Assembly: GCF_014596565.1 (NCBI RefSeq)
Contig: NZ_NOIN01000001.1
Location: 558,001 to 622,000, forward strand
Source of the DNA: Pseudomonas sp. PSB18
GTDB lineage: Bacteria > Pseudomonadota > Gammaproteobacteria > Pseudomonadales > Pseudomonadaceae
Length of the DNA stretch: 64,000 nt
Direction: 5' to 3'
The notes under the pieces were generated by a model. That model was not told where the DNA came from. It saw nothing but the letters and a program-made list of their open reading frames with translations, and did no database searches. Below, piece after piece: positions 37,826 through 49,634 of the stretch (the stretch's first letter is position 1; every line of letters begins with the position of its first letter). The translations under genes and the position numbers were made by a program.

Positions 37826-39880
37826 TTATGAGCCCTGGGTGACCGGGGCCTCGACAGGTTCGATAGTATCGTGACGGACCACCGCGCCGAACTGTTGCAT
37901 CATCTGCTGGATGAACGGATCGCTGTGGATCGACTCCTCGGCCTCGCGCTGGCGGTCGGCACGGCGTCGGGACGCGGCCTGGGCCGGGGTTTCCTGCTCA
38001 GGCTTGATCAGTTCGATGCTCAGCGTCAGGGTGCGCTGGTGATACTGGTTCAGTGCATCGTTGAGACGCCGCTGCTGGGTCGCGTTGAACAGGGCGCTGT
38101 GGGCCGGGTCCAGGTGCAGCAGCCAGTGATCACCCTCTACCGCGATCAGCGTGCAGTTAGCGGCGATGCTACCGGTCATGCCGGTGATCGGCAATTTCGG
38201 GAACAGCTCCAGCCATTGCAGGGCCAGTCCGGTGGCCGGCATCGCTGCGGGTTCCGGCTCAGGCTCGGGTGCCGGCTCGGCGGCGTGCTCGCTGGCCAGG
38301 TCGTCCAGGTAACTGTAGGCCGAGTCCATGTCCGGCTCGATGTAATCCTCATCCAACGGAGGCTCGTCGTCCAGGTCCATGCCCGGCGTGGCCATATCCA
38401 CATCGGCGGCTGTCGGCTCGGGCATCGGAGCGGCGACCCACTCGGGCGCTTCGGGCACCACGCTATCGGGCGTAGGCAGGGGCATCGGCGGCAGCTCGGG
38501 CTGCTCGGCGACGGTTTCCAGTACGGGCTCCACGACAGGCTGCTGGACGATCTCCGGTTCGACCGGATCATTCCAGGGCAGATCGATGACGGTTTCGGCG
38601 ACAGGCTCGGGAATCGGCTCAGGCTCAGGCTCGACGACAGGTGCCGGAACCGGTTCCTTGACGGGCGCCACCGCCGCCGGAGCAGAAGCTACTGCCGGCG
38701 CAACAACGGGCGCGGCAGCCACTGGCTTGGCGGAATCAGCTGTGGCCTGGCTGATCCCCACTGGCTTTAGCGCCTGCCTCGGCGCATCCGCCGTGTCGGC
38801 AGGCCGGAACGCCAGCATTCGCAGCAACACCATTTCAAAGCCGCCGCGCGGATCCGGCGCCAGGGGCAGGTCGCGTCGGCCGATCAGGCCCATCTGGTAA
38901 TAGAACTGCACGTCTTCGGCGGGCAAGGCCTGGGCCAGGGCCAGCACGCGATCACGGTCGCCATGGCCATTGTCGACGCCGTCAGGCAAGGCCTGGGCGA
39001 TGGCGACACGGTGCAATACATTGAGGATTTCCGACAGCACGCCGTTCCAGTCCGGCCCCTGTTCGGCCAGGTGGCGCACCGCTTCGAGCAACGCCTTCGC
39101 GTCGCCGTCGATCAGGGCATGCAACACGTCATAGACCTGGCCGTGATCGAGCGTACCGAGCATGGCCCGCACATCGGCAGCCATGACCTTGCCTTCACCG
39201 AAGGCAATGGCCTGGTCGGTCAGACTCATGGCGTCACGCATCGAACCATCGGCGGCGCGCCCCAACAGCCACAGCGCATCGTCTTCGAACGGCACATTCT
39301 CGACACCCAGTACGTGGGTCAGGTGCTCGACGACCCGTTCCGGTGTCATGTTCTTCAGGGAGAACTGCAGGCAGCGCGACAAAATCGTTGCAGGAAGCTT
39401 CTGCGGATCGGTGGTCGCCAGGATGAACTTGACGTAGGGCGGCGGCTCTTCAAGCGTCTTGAGCAGCGCATTGAAGGAATGGCTGGAAAGCATGTGCACT
39501 TCGTCGATCAGGTAGACCTTGAAGCGCCCACGGCTCGGGGCGTACTGCACGTTGTCGAGCAGCTCGCGGGTGTCCTCGACCTTGGTTCGGCTGGCGGCGT
39601 CGATCTCGATCAGGTCGACGAAACGTCCTTCGTCGATTTCCCGGCAGACCGAACACTTGCCACAAGGCGTCGAAGTGATACCGGTTTCACAATTCAGGCA
39701 CTTGGCGATGATCCGTGCAATGGTAGTCTTGCCCACGCCGCGGGTGCCGGTGAACAGGTAGGCGTGGTGCAGCCGCTGACTGTCCAAGGCATTGATCAGA
39801 GCCTTGAGCACATGGGTCTGGCCGACCATTTCGCGGAACGAGCGCGGACGCCATTTACGTGCAAGAACCTGATAACTCAT
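37826..39880 (-). CDS. dnaX: DNA polymerase III subunit tau/gamma
   Basis: 684 residues from MSYQVLARKWRPRSFREMVG. It is the clamp-loader motor: Walker A GTRGVGKTTIARI, the zinc-binding CGKCSVCREID, DEVHMLSSHSF and the sensor ATTDPQKLP. A Pro/Glu-rich linker (about residues 390-570) joins it to the tau-specific C-terminus that binds polymerase and helicase. I see no A-AAA-AAG slip site like the one that makes gamma in E. coli. The frame is open 40 codons further upstream, but the family start is clear. Confidence 0.95.
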   Translation of the reverse strand: MSYQVLARKWRPRSFREMVGQTHVLKALINALDSQRLHHAYLFTGTRGVGKTTIARIIAKCLNCETGITSTPCGKCSVCREIDEGRFVDLIEIDAASRTKVEDTRELLDNVQYAPSRGRFKVYLIDEVHMLSSHSFNALLKTLEEPPPYVKFILATTDPQKLPATILSRCLQFSLKNMTPERVVEHLTHVLGVENVPFEDDALWLLGRAADGSMRDAMSLTDQAIAFGEGKVMAADVRAMLGTLDHGQVYDVLHALIDGDAKALLEAVRHLAEQGPDWNGVLSEILNVLHRVAIAQALPDGVDNGHGDRDRVLALAQALPAEDVQFYYQMGLIGRRDLPLAPDPRGGFEMVLLRMLAFRPADTADAPRQALKPVGISQATADSAKPVAAAPVVAPAVASAPAAVAPVKEPVPAPVVEPEPEPIPEPVAETVIDLPWNDPVEPEIVQQPVVEPVLETVAEQPELPPMPLPTPDSVVPEAPEWVAAPMPEPTAADVDMATPGMDLDDEPPLDEDYIEPDMDSAYSYLDDLASEHAAEPAPEPEPEPAAMPATGLALQWLELFPKLPITGMTGSIAANCTLIAVEGDHWLLHLDPAHSALFNATQQRRLNDALNQYHQRTLTLSIELIKPEQETPAQAASRRRADRQREAEESIHSDPFIQQMMQQFGAVVRHDTIEPVEAPVTQGS

Positions 39881-40024
39881 CGAAAACCATCGCAACGAAG
39901 GAACAGAAGCGGCTAATGCTAGCGGAGCAGGGGCGAAATTGCATCCGGTGCGCCGTTCTAATCTGGCTAAGCTTGGGATCAGGGACTCGGTTGTCGACAC
40001 GTTTTTAGACCGTCAGGAGAGCTT

Positions 40025-40792
40025 ATGCGCTTGGCCATGGGGGCTTTGCTGTTACTAGGGACAGAATGTTCCGCCGCCGAACTACCCTTGCGTTTTGCCG
40101 TGACCGACGGCTGGGCCATGCCCATGGTGCAGATCGAACGGGGTCGCCCGACCCAGGGCATACTCCCTGACATCATGACCAGCCTGGCGACTCAGGTGGG
40201 CATGCCAGCCGAGTTCCACGTCTTGTCCCGGGCCCGGCTCGACGGCGCCATGCAACACGACGAAGTCGACGTGCGCTGTTATGTCAGCCCCGACTGGGTA
40301 AAGGACAAAGGGGGAGATTTCCTATGGAGTGTCCCGCTGTTCTTCCAGCGTGACCTGCTCGTCGGCACAGCCAGTGCCCCCAGACAAGTGGTGCCGGCGA
40401 CGCTGGGGCAGCAGCCGATCGGTACCGTGCTCGGCTATACCTATCCAACCTTGCAGCCGCTGTTCGACAGCGGTCATGTAAGGCGCGACGACGCACGGAG
40501 CCAGGAACAAGTGCTGACAAAATTGCTTGCCGGGCGCTATCGCTACGGCGTGAGCAACCAATGGGCGCTGGACTGGTTCAACCAACGGCACACCGCTGAC
40601 TACCAACTGCATGAGGTGGCCGTTTTGCAGGAACAGCAGTTGGGCTGCTACCTGCGCAATGATCCGAAAATCCCGGCACAACGTATCCTGCGCACCTTGC
40701 AGAACATGAAAGCTTCCGGAGAGATCGACGCGATCATCCAGCTTTATACCGGCCGCAGTGCGGAATCCGAAGCTGAAACCAGCGCCCCCTGA
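40025..40792 (+). CDS. periplasmic solute-binding protein, family 3-like
   Basis: 255 residues with a short signal peptide (MRLAMGALLLLGTECSAA, cleavage near residue 18) and a type-II periplasmic fold starting ELPLRFAVTDGWAMPMVQIE and then GILPDIMTSLATQVG, typical of SBP_bac_3 proteins. No permease or ATPase gene is adjacent. Pseudomonads have many orphan proteins of this type, some acting as sensors. Its 3' end overlaps the 3' end of the neighbouring PAS-GGDEF-EAL gene by 49 bases. Confidence 0.83.
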   Translation: MRLAMGALLLLGTECSAAELPLRFAVTDGWAMPMVQIERGRPTQGILPDIMTSLATQVGMPAEFHVLSRARLDGAMQHDEVDVRCYVSPDWVKDKGGDFLWSVPLFFQRDLLVGTASAPRQVVPATLGQQPIGTVLGYTYPTLQPLFDSGHVRRDDARSQEQVLTKLLAGRYRYGVSNQWALDWFNQRHTADYQLHEVAVLQEQQLGCYLRNDPKIPAQRILRTLQNMKASGEIDAIIQLYTGRSAESEAETSAP

Positions 40793-42498
40793 ATGCCCGG
40801 ACGTTGCTGCCATTGCGGCGGCGGAACAAACCTCGTCACCCAGCCCGGTATCTGCTCAGGTGGCATGGGGCGGGCGATGAAATAGCCCTGGGCGACTTCA
40901 CAGCCCAGGCGCAGTAACAGTTGGCCATGCTCAAGGCTGTCCAGCCCTTCGGCGACGACCTGCCGATCGAACGCCTGTGCCAGGCCGATCACGGCCTTGG
41001 TCAAGGCCAGGTCATCCCGGTTCACAAGAATGTCACGGATAAAGGTCTTGTCGATCTTGATGGTCTGGGTGCGCAAATGCTTGAGATCATTGAGGGAGCA
41101 GTAGCCCGTCCCGAACCCACCCAGGGAGAACCCCACCCCCAGGGCCTGGCAAGCCTGGAGGCAGGCGCTGACATGCTGGAGATTTTCCACCGCGACGGAT
41201 TCGACGATTTGCAGGTCGAGCATCCGCGGCGCCACGTCAGGGTGCCGCTCCAACATCTGTTGCAGCCGCTCGACGAAGTCCTCACGCTGGAAATGCCTTG
41301 CGGAGATATTGATACTCACCGGCCACCCTTGCCCCGCTTGCTGCCACAGGTGCAACTGAGTCATGACCTGTTCCATGACCCACTCGCCGATCTCGACGAT
41401 CAGGTCGGTCTCCTCCGCCAGCGGCAGGAATTCACGGGGCGGCACCAGGCCCCGTTGCGGGTGCTTCCAGCGCAGCAACGCCTCAAGCCCCACCACAGTG
41501 CCGCTTCGCATATTGACCTTGGGCTGGAAATGCAGCCGCAGCTCATGGGCGGCCAATGCCTGCCGAACCCGCTCGACGGTCTGGTAAGTGGCCCGCACCT
41601 CCTTGTCCCGGGATACATCAAATAGATGGAAGCGATTGCGGCCGCTCTGCTTGGCCATGTACATCGCCTGGTCAGCATGGCGCAGCAACGTCTCGGCGTT
41701 TTCGTTGTCCCAGGGGAACAGTGTGACGCCGATACTTGCGAAGACCTTGATGCTTTTACCGTCAATGGCATAGGGCGTGGAAACAGCAACCAGCACCCGG
41801 TTCAAAGCCCCATGCAACTCATCCATCCCAGGCACATGACGCAACACCAGCACGAACTCGTCCCCAGCCAGCCGAGCAACCACATCTTCACTTCGCACGA
41901 TGCTGCGCAGTCGCCTCGCGACCTCGACCAGCAGTTGATCGCCACTGGCATGGCCGTGACCGTCATTGACCGCCTTGAAGCCATCGAGGTCGAGCATGCA
42001 GACCGCCAGGGGAAAGTTTTCCGACTGGGAAAACGCCAGGGCCTGGTCCAGCAGGTCAGACAAATAGGTGCGATTGGGCAGCCCGGTCAGCACATCGTGC
42101 CCGACTCGCCACTGCAGGGAATGCAACTGCCGGCGCTTGTCACTGACATCGAAACGAATCGCCAGGTAGCGCTCGATCCGCCCCGTCGCGTCATCCATCA
42201 CCGGTACCAGGGTGGTATCGACCCAATGCAACGTACCGTCCTTGGCGCGATTACAGATATCCCCCTTCCAGACCTGCCCCAACGAGATGGTGTGCCACAT
42301 GGCACTGAAGAACTCGCCAGGGTGATGACCGGAATTGAGCAGGCGATGGTTCGCCCCCAGCAGTTCCTCGCGCCGGTAGCCGAAGAGGTTACAGAACTGG
42401 TCGTTGACGTAAGTGATACGCCCGCTCGCATCGGTCTCGGAAAACATCGCGGCGGCGTCAACGGCTCTGCGGTACTTCTTATCCATCGAAGCAGTCAT
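40744..42498 (-). CDS. PAS-GGDEF-EAL protein with a degenerate EAL active site
   Basis: 584 residues from MTASMDKKYRR, without membrane helices. A PAS domain (about 10-120), a GGDEF domain with AGDEF at 211-215 and an intact inhibitory RSED at 202-205, and an EAL domain (about 312-550) follow in order. EAL residues Glu339 (EALLRW), Asn397 (INISARHF), Glu433 (LQIVES) and Lys481 (KIDKTF) are present. The paired aspartates of DDFGTGYSSL are replaced by Gly460-Gly461 (LGGFGTGYCSL), so metal binding and c-di-GMP hydrolysis are probably lost. The GGDEF domain may still make c-di-GMP, since AGDEF enzymes can be active. A start four codons later (42486) is possible. Confidence 0.9.
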   Translation of the reverse strand: MTASMDKKYRRAVDAAAMFSETDASGRITYVNDQFCNLFGYRREELLGANHRLLNSGHHPGEFFSAMWHTISLGQVWKGDICNRAKDGTLHWVDTTLVPVMDDATGRIERYLAIRFDVSDKRRQLHSLQWRVGHDVLTGLPNRTYLSDLLDQALAFSQSENFPLAVCMLDLDGFKAVNDGHGHASGDQLLVEVARRLRSIVRSEDVVARLAGDEFVLVLRHVPGMDELHGALNRVLVAVSTPYAIDGKSIKVFASIGVTLFPWDNENAETLLRHADQAMYMAKQSGRNRFHLFDVSRDKEVRATYQTVERVRQALAAHELRLHFQPKVNMRSGTVVGLEALLRWKHPQRGLVPPREFLPLAEETDLIVEIGEWVMEQVMTQLHLWQQAGQGWPVSINISARHFQREDFVERLQQMLERHPDVAPRMLDLQIVESVAVENLQHVSACLQACQALGVGFSLGGFGTGYCSLNDLKHLRTQTIKIDKTFIRDILVNRDDLALTKAVIGLAQAFDRQVVAEGLDSLEHGQLLLRLGCEVAQGYFIARPMPPEQIPGWVTRFVPPPQWQQRPGIQGALVSASDSALRPV

Positions 42499-42824
42499 CC
42501 ATGAGTCAGGCTCATTTGTCGCGCGCGGTTGCACCGCCTTCGGACAGGCGAAAATCAACTAGGCTCAAACACCTTGAGATAAGCTGGGGCACGGCTTTGT
42601 CGGTGCCACCTGAACGTCCAGAACACCTGCCCCGTGCCACGATAATGGGCGCGCGACCCATTTCTTTTTGCACACTCCGGCATCTGAAGCAGGTCACCAA
42701 ATGCCCGTCCCAAACGCTGATTCTACGAAACGCATCACATTTTGCAAAGCAAGGTGATGGATCACGCGGTTGCCTAATGCGAAAATCTATCGTTAAGTTC
42801 TTGATTCTAAATGGGAATTGAGCG
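42499..42824. other. divergent intergenic region PAS-GGDEF-EAL / XRE regulator
   Basis: 326 bases without a repeat or clear gene. The half next to the XRE gene is AT-rich and likely holds its promoter. Open frames here lack ribosome sites. Confidence 0.5.
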
Positions 42825-43139
42825 ATGCAAATTTCAAGTTTGGGTGCAGCCATCAGACGCTACCGCAAAGTAGCGGGGCTGACTCAGGCTGAACTTGGCG
42901 AAAAAACCGGTTTTGACCCCAAAACCATCAGCCGCTTCGAAACCGGCACCTACATGCCCAGCATCGAAGCCCTGTTCCTGCTCGCCAACGTACTGGACGT
43001 GCAGCTGAAAGCCTTTTTCGCCGACATGAATGATGAAGACGAGCAGCGCGCGTATCTGTTCGGTGTCATACACAAGGCCACTCCGAAGGACCTGGGCAAG
43101 CTGATCGCGGCGGTGGACCAGGCGCTGTCCAAGCCCTGA
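42825..43139 (+). CDS. XRE family transcriptional regulator
   Basis: 104 residues, MQISSLGAAIRRYRKVAGLT. An HTH_3 domain occupies about residues 6-62 (QAELGEKTGFDPKTISRFET). A short C-terminal helix pair follows with no effector domain. Targets are unknown. Its own AT-rich upstream region would be a natural operator. A REPIN lies 3'. Confidence 0.88.
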   Translation: MQISSLGAAIRRYRKVAGLTQAELGEKTGFDPKTISRFETGTYMPSIEALFLLANVLDVQLKAFFADMNDEDEQRAYLFGVIHKATPKDLGKLIAAVDQALSKP

Positions 43140-43181
43140 GTCAGGCGTATTCGTCCCAGCTATCAGGACTTGCCACACAAC

Positions 43182-43273
43182 CTGTGGGAGCCGAGCTTGC
43201 TCGCGATAGCGGAATATCAGGCACATCAATGCAAGCCGACCCACCGCCATCGCGAGCAGGCTCGCTCCCACAG
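43182..43273. repeat. REPIN after the XRE gene
   Basis: TGTGGGAGCCGAGCTTGCTC is inverted with ATCGCGAGCAGGCTCGCTCC. Confidence 0.9.
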
Positions 43274-43326
43274 GGAGTCGGTGGCGAAGACTGAGTTTAT
43301 GGGCATCCAGAAAAATGACCTGTCAA

Positions 43327-43983
43327 TCAGCGCCCACCCCCCTTCGCCCGATCCACCGCAACCAGCACCAGTGAAATCACCACGAACGCCACCAGCACTA
43401 GCACCGCGTTGACCAGCACCTGTGAGTAGCCCAACCTGTCCACTTCGATGAACGGATAGGGATAGGAGCCGATAGCCTCACCGCGTATCAGGGCGTAAAT
43501 GAAATAGGCCAGTGGATAGATCAGCCACATCCATATGTCGCTCCAATGCAAGGTTCCCTTCGGCACACAGAACCACCAATAGATCATGTACAGCACCGGC
43601 ATCACATCGTGCAGTAGTTCATCAGCCACCCATTGCCAGCCTTGAGGGTTCCAGGTCTGGCGTAGCAGCAGGTTGTACGCCAGCCCGACCAGCACGATGG
43701 CAGCTGCCACCCCCGTCTGGGTCGAGGGCCGGAGGAAGAAACGTCGTAGCGCCGAGTCACCTGTCGTCGCCGCACAAGTCAGCACGATCGCCACCAGGAT
43801 ATTGGTCAGTACCGTGAAGTAGCTGAAAAAAATCTCCACGCCACCCAACAGGCTCTTCTCGGCCTGCCAACGCGAGGCCAGGATCAAGTAAAGCTGGAGA
43901 AGCAATGCAAACCATCCCAGCGCCGCCGCGACCTTCACGGCAATTGTCCCTCTGCTTTGCGTCAACACCATGTCGTTGTTCAT
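43327..43983 (-). CDS. Pr6Pr family membrane protein
   Basis: 218 residues with six hydrophobic helices. EIFFSYFTVLTNILVAI, LLRQTWNPQGWQ and PLAYFIYALIRG match the Pr6Pr (FAR-17a/AIG1-like) family, whose function in bacteria is unknown. A GTG start one codon earlier is possible; the ATG at 43981-43983 follows AGAGGG. It stands alone. Confidence 0.85.
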   Translation of the reverse strand: MNNDMVLTQSRGTIAVKVAAALGWFALLLQLYLILASRWQAEKSLLGGVEIFFSYFTVLTNILVAIVLTCAATTGDSALRRFFLRPSTQTGVAAAIVLVGLAYNLLLRQTWNPQGWQWVADELLHDVMPVLYMIYWWFCVPKGTLHWSDIWMWLIYPLAYFIYALIRGEAIGSYPYPFIEVDRLGYSQVLVNAVLVLVAFVVISLVLVAVDRAKGGGR

Positions 43984-44180
43984 CACGTTGCCCTCTGGCC
44001 GGTTAAACGAACCCTAGAAAGGCACAACGTGAAATTCTACTGTCAGAAATGACAGTGCCGATCAACGGTAATCGCCCGGACAGCAGAAGGCATCGACCGA
44101 ATTCGGCCAGAACAAGAGAGATAAGGGGAAATCTGGCAAACCTTGCGGATGAAGGCCTGGGAGCGTTATGGAGGCAACCC

Positions 44181-44277
44181 CACCAGCCACACCCCGGCAC
44201 ACAATGTTCCCGCTGTGGCTGCTTCCTTCCGGATCTGACCAGGTTCACGGGTAATCGTTGCGGGGGGACCGATGGGG
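44181..44277 (-). ncRNA. ffs: 4.5S RNA of the signal recognition particle
   Basis: The minus strand carries the universal SRP domain IV tip: ACCTGGTCAGATCCGGAAGG followed by AAGCAGCCA, which binds Ffh and FtsY. The arms ACCCCATCGG and GGCTGGTGGGGT pair to form the long hairpin, about 97 bases in all. The ends are approximate. The RNA guides membrane proteins to the translocon. Confidence 0.92.
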
Positions 44278-44426
44278 TCACCATAACGACGCCCGCCTGA
44301 CGGCGAGCCGCGCCATTGTACCTATCTGACGGGAAGTTACAACCGTTCGCGCCGGATTAAAAAAGCGAAGACGTTCAAGCACTTGCCATGAGGGTGGATA
44401 TGCGTTTGCTGCCATCCCGAGGAACC

Positions 44427-44518
44427 CTGTGGGAGCGAGCCTGCTCGCGAAAGCGGTGGGTCGGCTTGCATCAGGGCTGAATGAGCTGCCGCCATCGCGA
44501 GCAGGCTCGCTCCCACAG
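44427..44518. repeat. REPIN between ffs and the metallopeptidase gene
   Basis: TGTGGGAGCGAGCCTGCTCG is inverted with ATCGCGAGCAGGCTCGCTCC. Confidence 0.9.
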
Positions 44519-44565
44519 TAGATCGAGGATTGGCTGAGTGCGCAGCCATCCCGGCAAACCCATCG

Positions 44566-45726
44566 TTACAGCAGCACCTCATCCGCCCGGCCGCCCTCCT
44601 CCTGGATCACCAGATGGATGAAATGCAGTTTGGTGATGACAGCCGCTGGCACGACGAACGGATAAAAATCCGGCTGACCCATGCTGCGGGACAGTTCGTT
44701 GAGCATGCCGGCCAGTTCGATCCAGGCGTTGACGAACGACAGGAACGCCGTACCTCCGGTGTGCTCGGGATCGAACAGGGTTTCGGGTGGGAACGGTTGA
44801 TAGTCGAAGTCCATGTCCTGCGCGCTCATGCCAAAGCCCAGCGCCGTGTCCACGGCGTCCATCATGTGCAGGTAGTGGGCCCAGGTTTCGGCCCAGTCCT
44901 CCCAGGGGTGCATGGTGGCGTAGGCACTGACGTAACGGGTTTGCCAATCCAGCGGCGCCCCTTGCTGATAGTGCCGTTCCAGCGCGTCGGCATAACTGGT
45001 CCGCTCATCGCCGAACAATCCGCGGAATGCTTCGAGCCAGTGGCTGTTGGCAATTAGAAGATCCCAGTAGTAATGCCCCACTTCGTGACGAAAGTGCCCG
45101 AGCAAGGTGCGATACGGTTCGTGCATCTGCTGGCGCACGGCCTCACGGTGGGCGTCGTCCGCTTCCTTGATGTCGAGCGTGATCAAGCCGCTGGCATGGC
45201 CGGTGGTCGGTGGCGTGCCGTCAGGGTCGGCGCCGATGAAGTCGAAGGCCAGGCCCGTGGATTCGTCGACGCTTTTCGGCGCGACCGGCAGACCGAGGGT
45301 GATCAGTTGCGCCACCAGCCTGCGCTTGGCCGTCTCGACCTTGCGCCAGCGTTCAGGGTTCTCCGGGATCGACAGGTCGGGGATGGTGCGGTTCAGCCTG
45401 CAGGCGATGCACAAGGTGTCGCGCCCCCCGGCTGGCAGCAGCCAGTTGCACGCTGCCGCGGTATCGAGGTTGGCGCAGCGGCGGAACAGGCCAGCCTGTG
45501 GGTCGGCATCCAGGGTCCAAGTGTCGGGCTGGTCACCGGGTTGCAGGGACGAGAGACGACTCTGCTCCGGCTGGTAGCCCAGCGCCGCCAGGCAGGCCAG
45601 GCACTGGCTGTTGCGGAAAAACAGCGACTGGCCGCAGCGACACGGCCAGATCTTGCTGTTGCGCGAACGGTCGCCCAGGAACGGCGCGGCGATGCGTGAG
45701 CTCAGTTGTTCGAAGAAGCGGTACAT
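44566..45726 (-). CDS. zinc-binding metallopeptidase family protein (DUF2248-like)
   Basis: 386 residues. The N-terminus has zinc-ribbon-like Cys pairs (CRCGQ, CLACLA, CIACRL). The body has a metalloprotease helix HFRHEVGHYYWD (HExxH) and the third-ligand region MHPWEDWAETWAHYLHMMD, a gluzincin-like layout. It is cytosolic, with no signal. The family is known to me only as a putative zinc-binding peptidase. It stands alone between a REPIN and a family C repeat. Confidence 0.83.
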   Translation of the reverse strand: MYRFFEQLSSRIAAPFLGDRSRNSKIWPCRCGQSLFFRNSQCLACLAALGYQPEQSRLSSLQPGDQPDTWTLDADPQAGLFRRCANLDTAAACNWLLPAGGRDTLCIACRLNRTIPDLSIPENPERWRKVETAKRRLVAQLITLGLPVAPKSVDESTGLAFDFIGADPDGTPPTTGHASGLITLDIKEADDAHREAVRQQMHEPYRTLLGHFRHEVGHYYWDLLIANSHWLEAFRGLFGDERTSYADALERHYQQGAPLDWQTRYVSAYATMHPWEDWAETWAHYLHMMDAVDTALGFGMSAQDMDFDYQPFPPETLFDPEHTGGTAFLSFVNAWIELAGMLNELSRSMGQPDFYPFVVPAAVITKLHFIHLVIQEEGGRADEVLL

Positions 45727-45795
45727 GGCGATCTCTCCCTGGAGCCTGCAACACTAGATCGTCTTCTGACAGAGACGTTCAGCCAAGTGCTCCCT

Positions 45796-45930
45796 CTGTG
45801 GCGAGGGGATTCATCCCCGTTGGGCTGCGAGGCAGCCCCAACACAGGCGACTCAATCAGCCTGATACACCGAGTCGCAGGGCTTTGGGGCTGCTGCGCAG
45901 CCCAACGGGGATGAATCCCCTCGCCACAGG
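45796..45930. repeat. large inverted repeat, family C (GTGGCGAGGGGAT type)
   Basis: CTGTGGCGAGGGGATTCATC and GATGAATCCCCTCGCCACAG are perfect arms. Inner arms GGGCTGCGAGGCAGCCC and GGGCTGCTGCGCAGCCC are themselves palindromic. A second member is at 48382-48496. Confidence 0.88.
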
Positions 45931-45948
45931 GACCGCGCCCGACTAGGG

Positions 45949-48351
<2,403 letters not shown>

Positions 48352-48381
48352 TCAATCAGTCAAGTAACGCTCGGCAGAGAA

Positions 48382-48496
48382 CCTGTGGCGAGGGGATTTA
48401 TCCCCGCTCGAGTGCGCAGCACTCGCAAACTCTGTGGCAACACAACATTTTGAGGGCTGCTTGGCAGCCCAGCGGGGATAAATCCCCTCGCCACAA
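48382..48496. repeat. large inverted repeat, family C, second copy
   Basis: CTGTGGCGAGGGGATTTATC and GATAAATCCCCTCGCCACAA form the arms, with GCTGGGCTGCCAAGCAGCCC-type inner arms. It lies between zipA and ligA. Confidence 0.87.
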
Positions 48497-48534
48497 AAGC
48501 GGTTTGCCACAAGCGGCTACCAGAGGCGCTCTGA

Positions 48535-49377
48535 TCAGCGCTTCTGGGTCAATGCCCGGCGTTCGAATTCAACAATACGCTGGCGGTAGTGCTCGATGGT
48601 CTGGGCCGTCAGCACGCTGCGCTGGTCATCCTTCAATTCGCCATTGAGTTCCTGGGACAACTTGCGAGCCGCCGCCACCATCACGTCAAAGGCCTGCTTG
48701 GGATGACGCGGGCCTGGCAGACCAAGGAAGAAACTCACCGCAGGCGTGCTGAAATGATCGATGTCGTCCAGGTCGAACACCCCTGGCTTGACGGCGTTGG
48801 CCATGGAGAACAGCACCTCACCGTTGCCAGCCATGCTTTCGTGACGATGGAAAATGTCCATCTCGCCGAAACGCAGGCCGCTTTCCAGGATGTTCTGCAG
48901 CAACGCCGGGCCCTTGAAGCCGGCCGGATCGCGGCAGATCACGCTGATCACCAGGACTTCTTCGGCCTGGGCCTGCTCCTTGTCGCTGCTCGACGCCTTG
49001 CTCTCGTCCGGGAAGTCGTCGCGGCTGCTGAAGCTCGGGCCGCCATCCAGGTCCAGGTTGAGGTTCAGGTCACCCTGGGACGGTTCGTTGTTGCGCTTGC
49101 CGCGCTTGGAACCCGACTCACGGGGCTCGCGCACCGGCGCGCTTACCGACGGCAGGTCATGCTCGTCCAGCTGCGGCTCCTTGTGGGTGTCCAGCACCCG
49201 GGGCGGGCCCAGCAGCTCGGCATTGTCATCGTCGTCCGGCAGGTTCGACAGGCTGCGATCAAGGCGGAATTTGAGTTTCCCCTTGCCACCGCGCATGCGG
49301 CGCCAGCCATCGAAAAGAATACCGGCAATGACAATGATGCCGATGACGATCAGCCACTCGCGCAGACCGATTTCCAT
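48535..49377 (-). CDS. zipA: cell division protein ZipA
   Basis: 280 residues. One N-terminal membrane helix ([18 protein letters not shown]), a charged linker rich in Pro, Asp and Ser (about 45-140), and the C-terminal FtsZ-binding domain ([20 protein letters not shown] to the end). It anchors FtsZ to the membrane in the early Z-ring. It lies downstream of smc and upstream of ligA on the same strand. Confidence 0.95.
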   Translation of the reverse strand: MEIGLREWLIVIGIIVIAGILFDGWRRMRGGKGKLKFRLDRSLSNLPDDDDNAELLGPPRVLDTHKEPQLDEHDLPSVSAPVREPRESGSKRGKRNNEPSQGDLNLNLDLDGGPSFSSRDDFPDESKASSSDKEQAQAEEVLVISVICRDPAGFKGPALLQNILESGLRFGEMDIFHRHESMAGNGEVLFSMANAVKPGVFDLDDIDHFSTPAVSFFLGLPGPRHPKQAFDVMVAAARKLSQELNGELKDDQRSVLTAQTIEHYRQRIVEFERRALTQKR

Positions 49378-49634
49378 GTAATCCCGTGCCTCTATAAAAA
49401 TGCTGAAAAATAAGGGGCTTAGCTATTTGCAAACCGCTTTAAAACGTGGCGCCAACTCTATGTTCTGAATGGCGTTTTGCCCACGCACACGAAAATTTGA
49501 CATTAAACTAGCACGACCAAAGATAACTTTACACCGTCTGTCGCATAGGCTTGTGCCAATCTGTGATTTGAACGGCCTTCGGCGGGGATAAAAGTCCCGA
49601 CAACTCGTCAAGAAGTTGCTCGAGAGATCCCGCT

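Larger units (their letters stand above)
43984..44565. other. intergenic region with SRP RNA and a REPIN
   Basis: 582 bases between the Pr6Pr gene and the metallopeptidase gene hold the 4.5S RNA gene and a REPIN. I see no protein gene. Confidence 0.7.

Noticed and set aside
38200..38800. Repetitive Pro/Glu/Val-rich stretch in dnaX considered as a tandem repeat or frameshift site
   Set aside because: It is the normal tau linker. No A-AAA-AAG slippery site is present on the coding strand.
44049..44300. Plus-strand open frame over the SRP RNA gene
   Set aside because: It is explained by the structured 4.5S RNA on the opposite strand.
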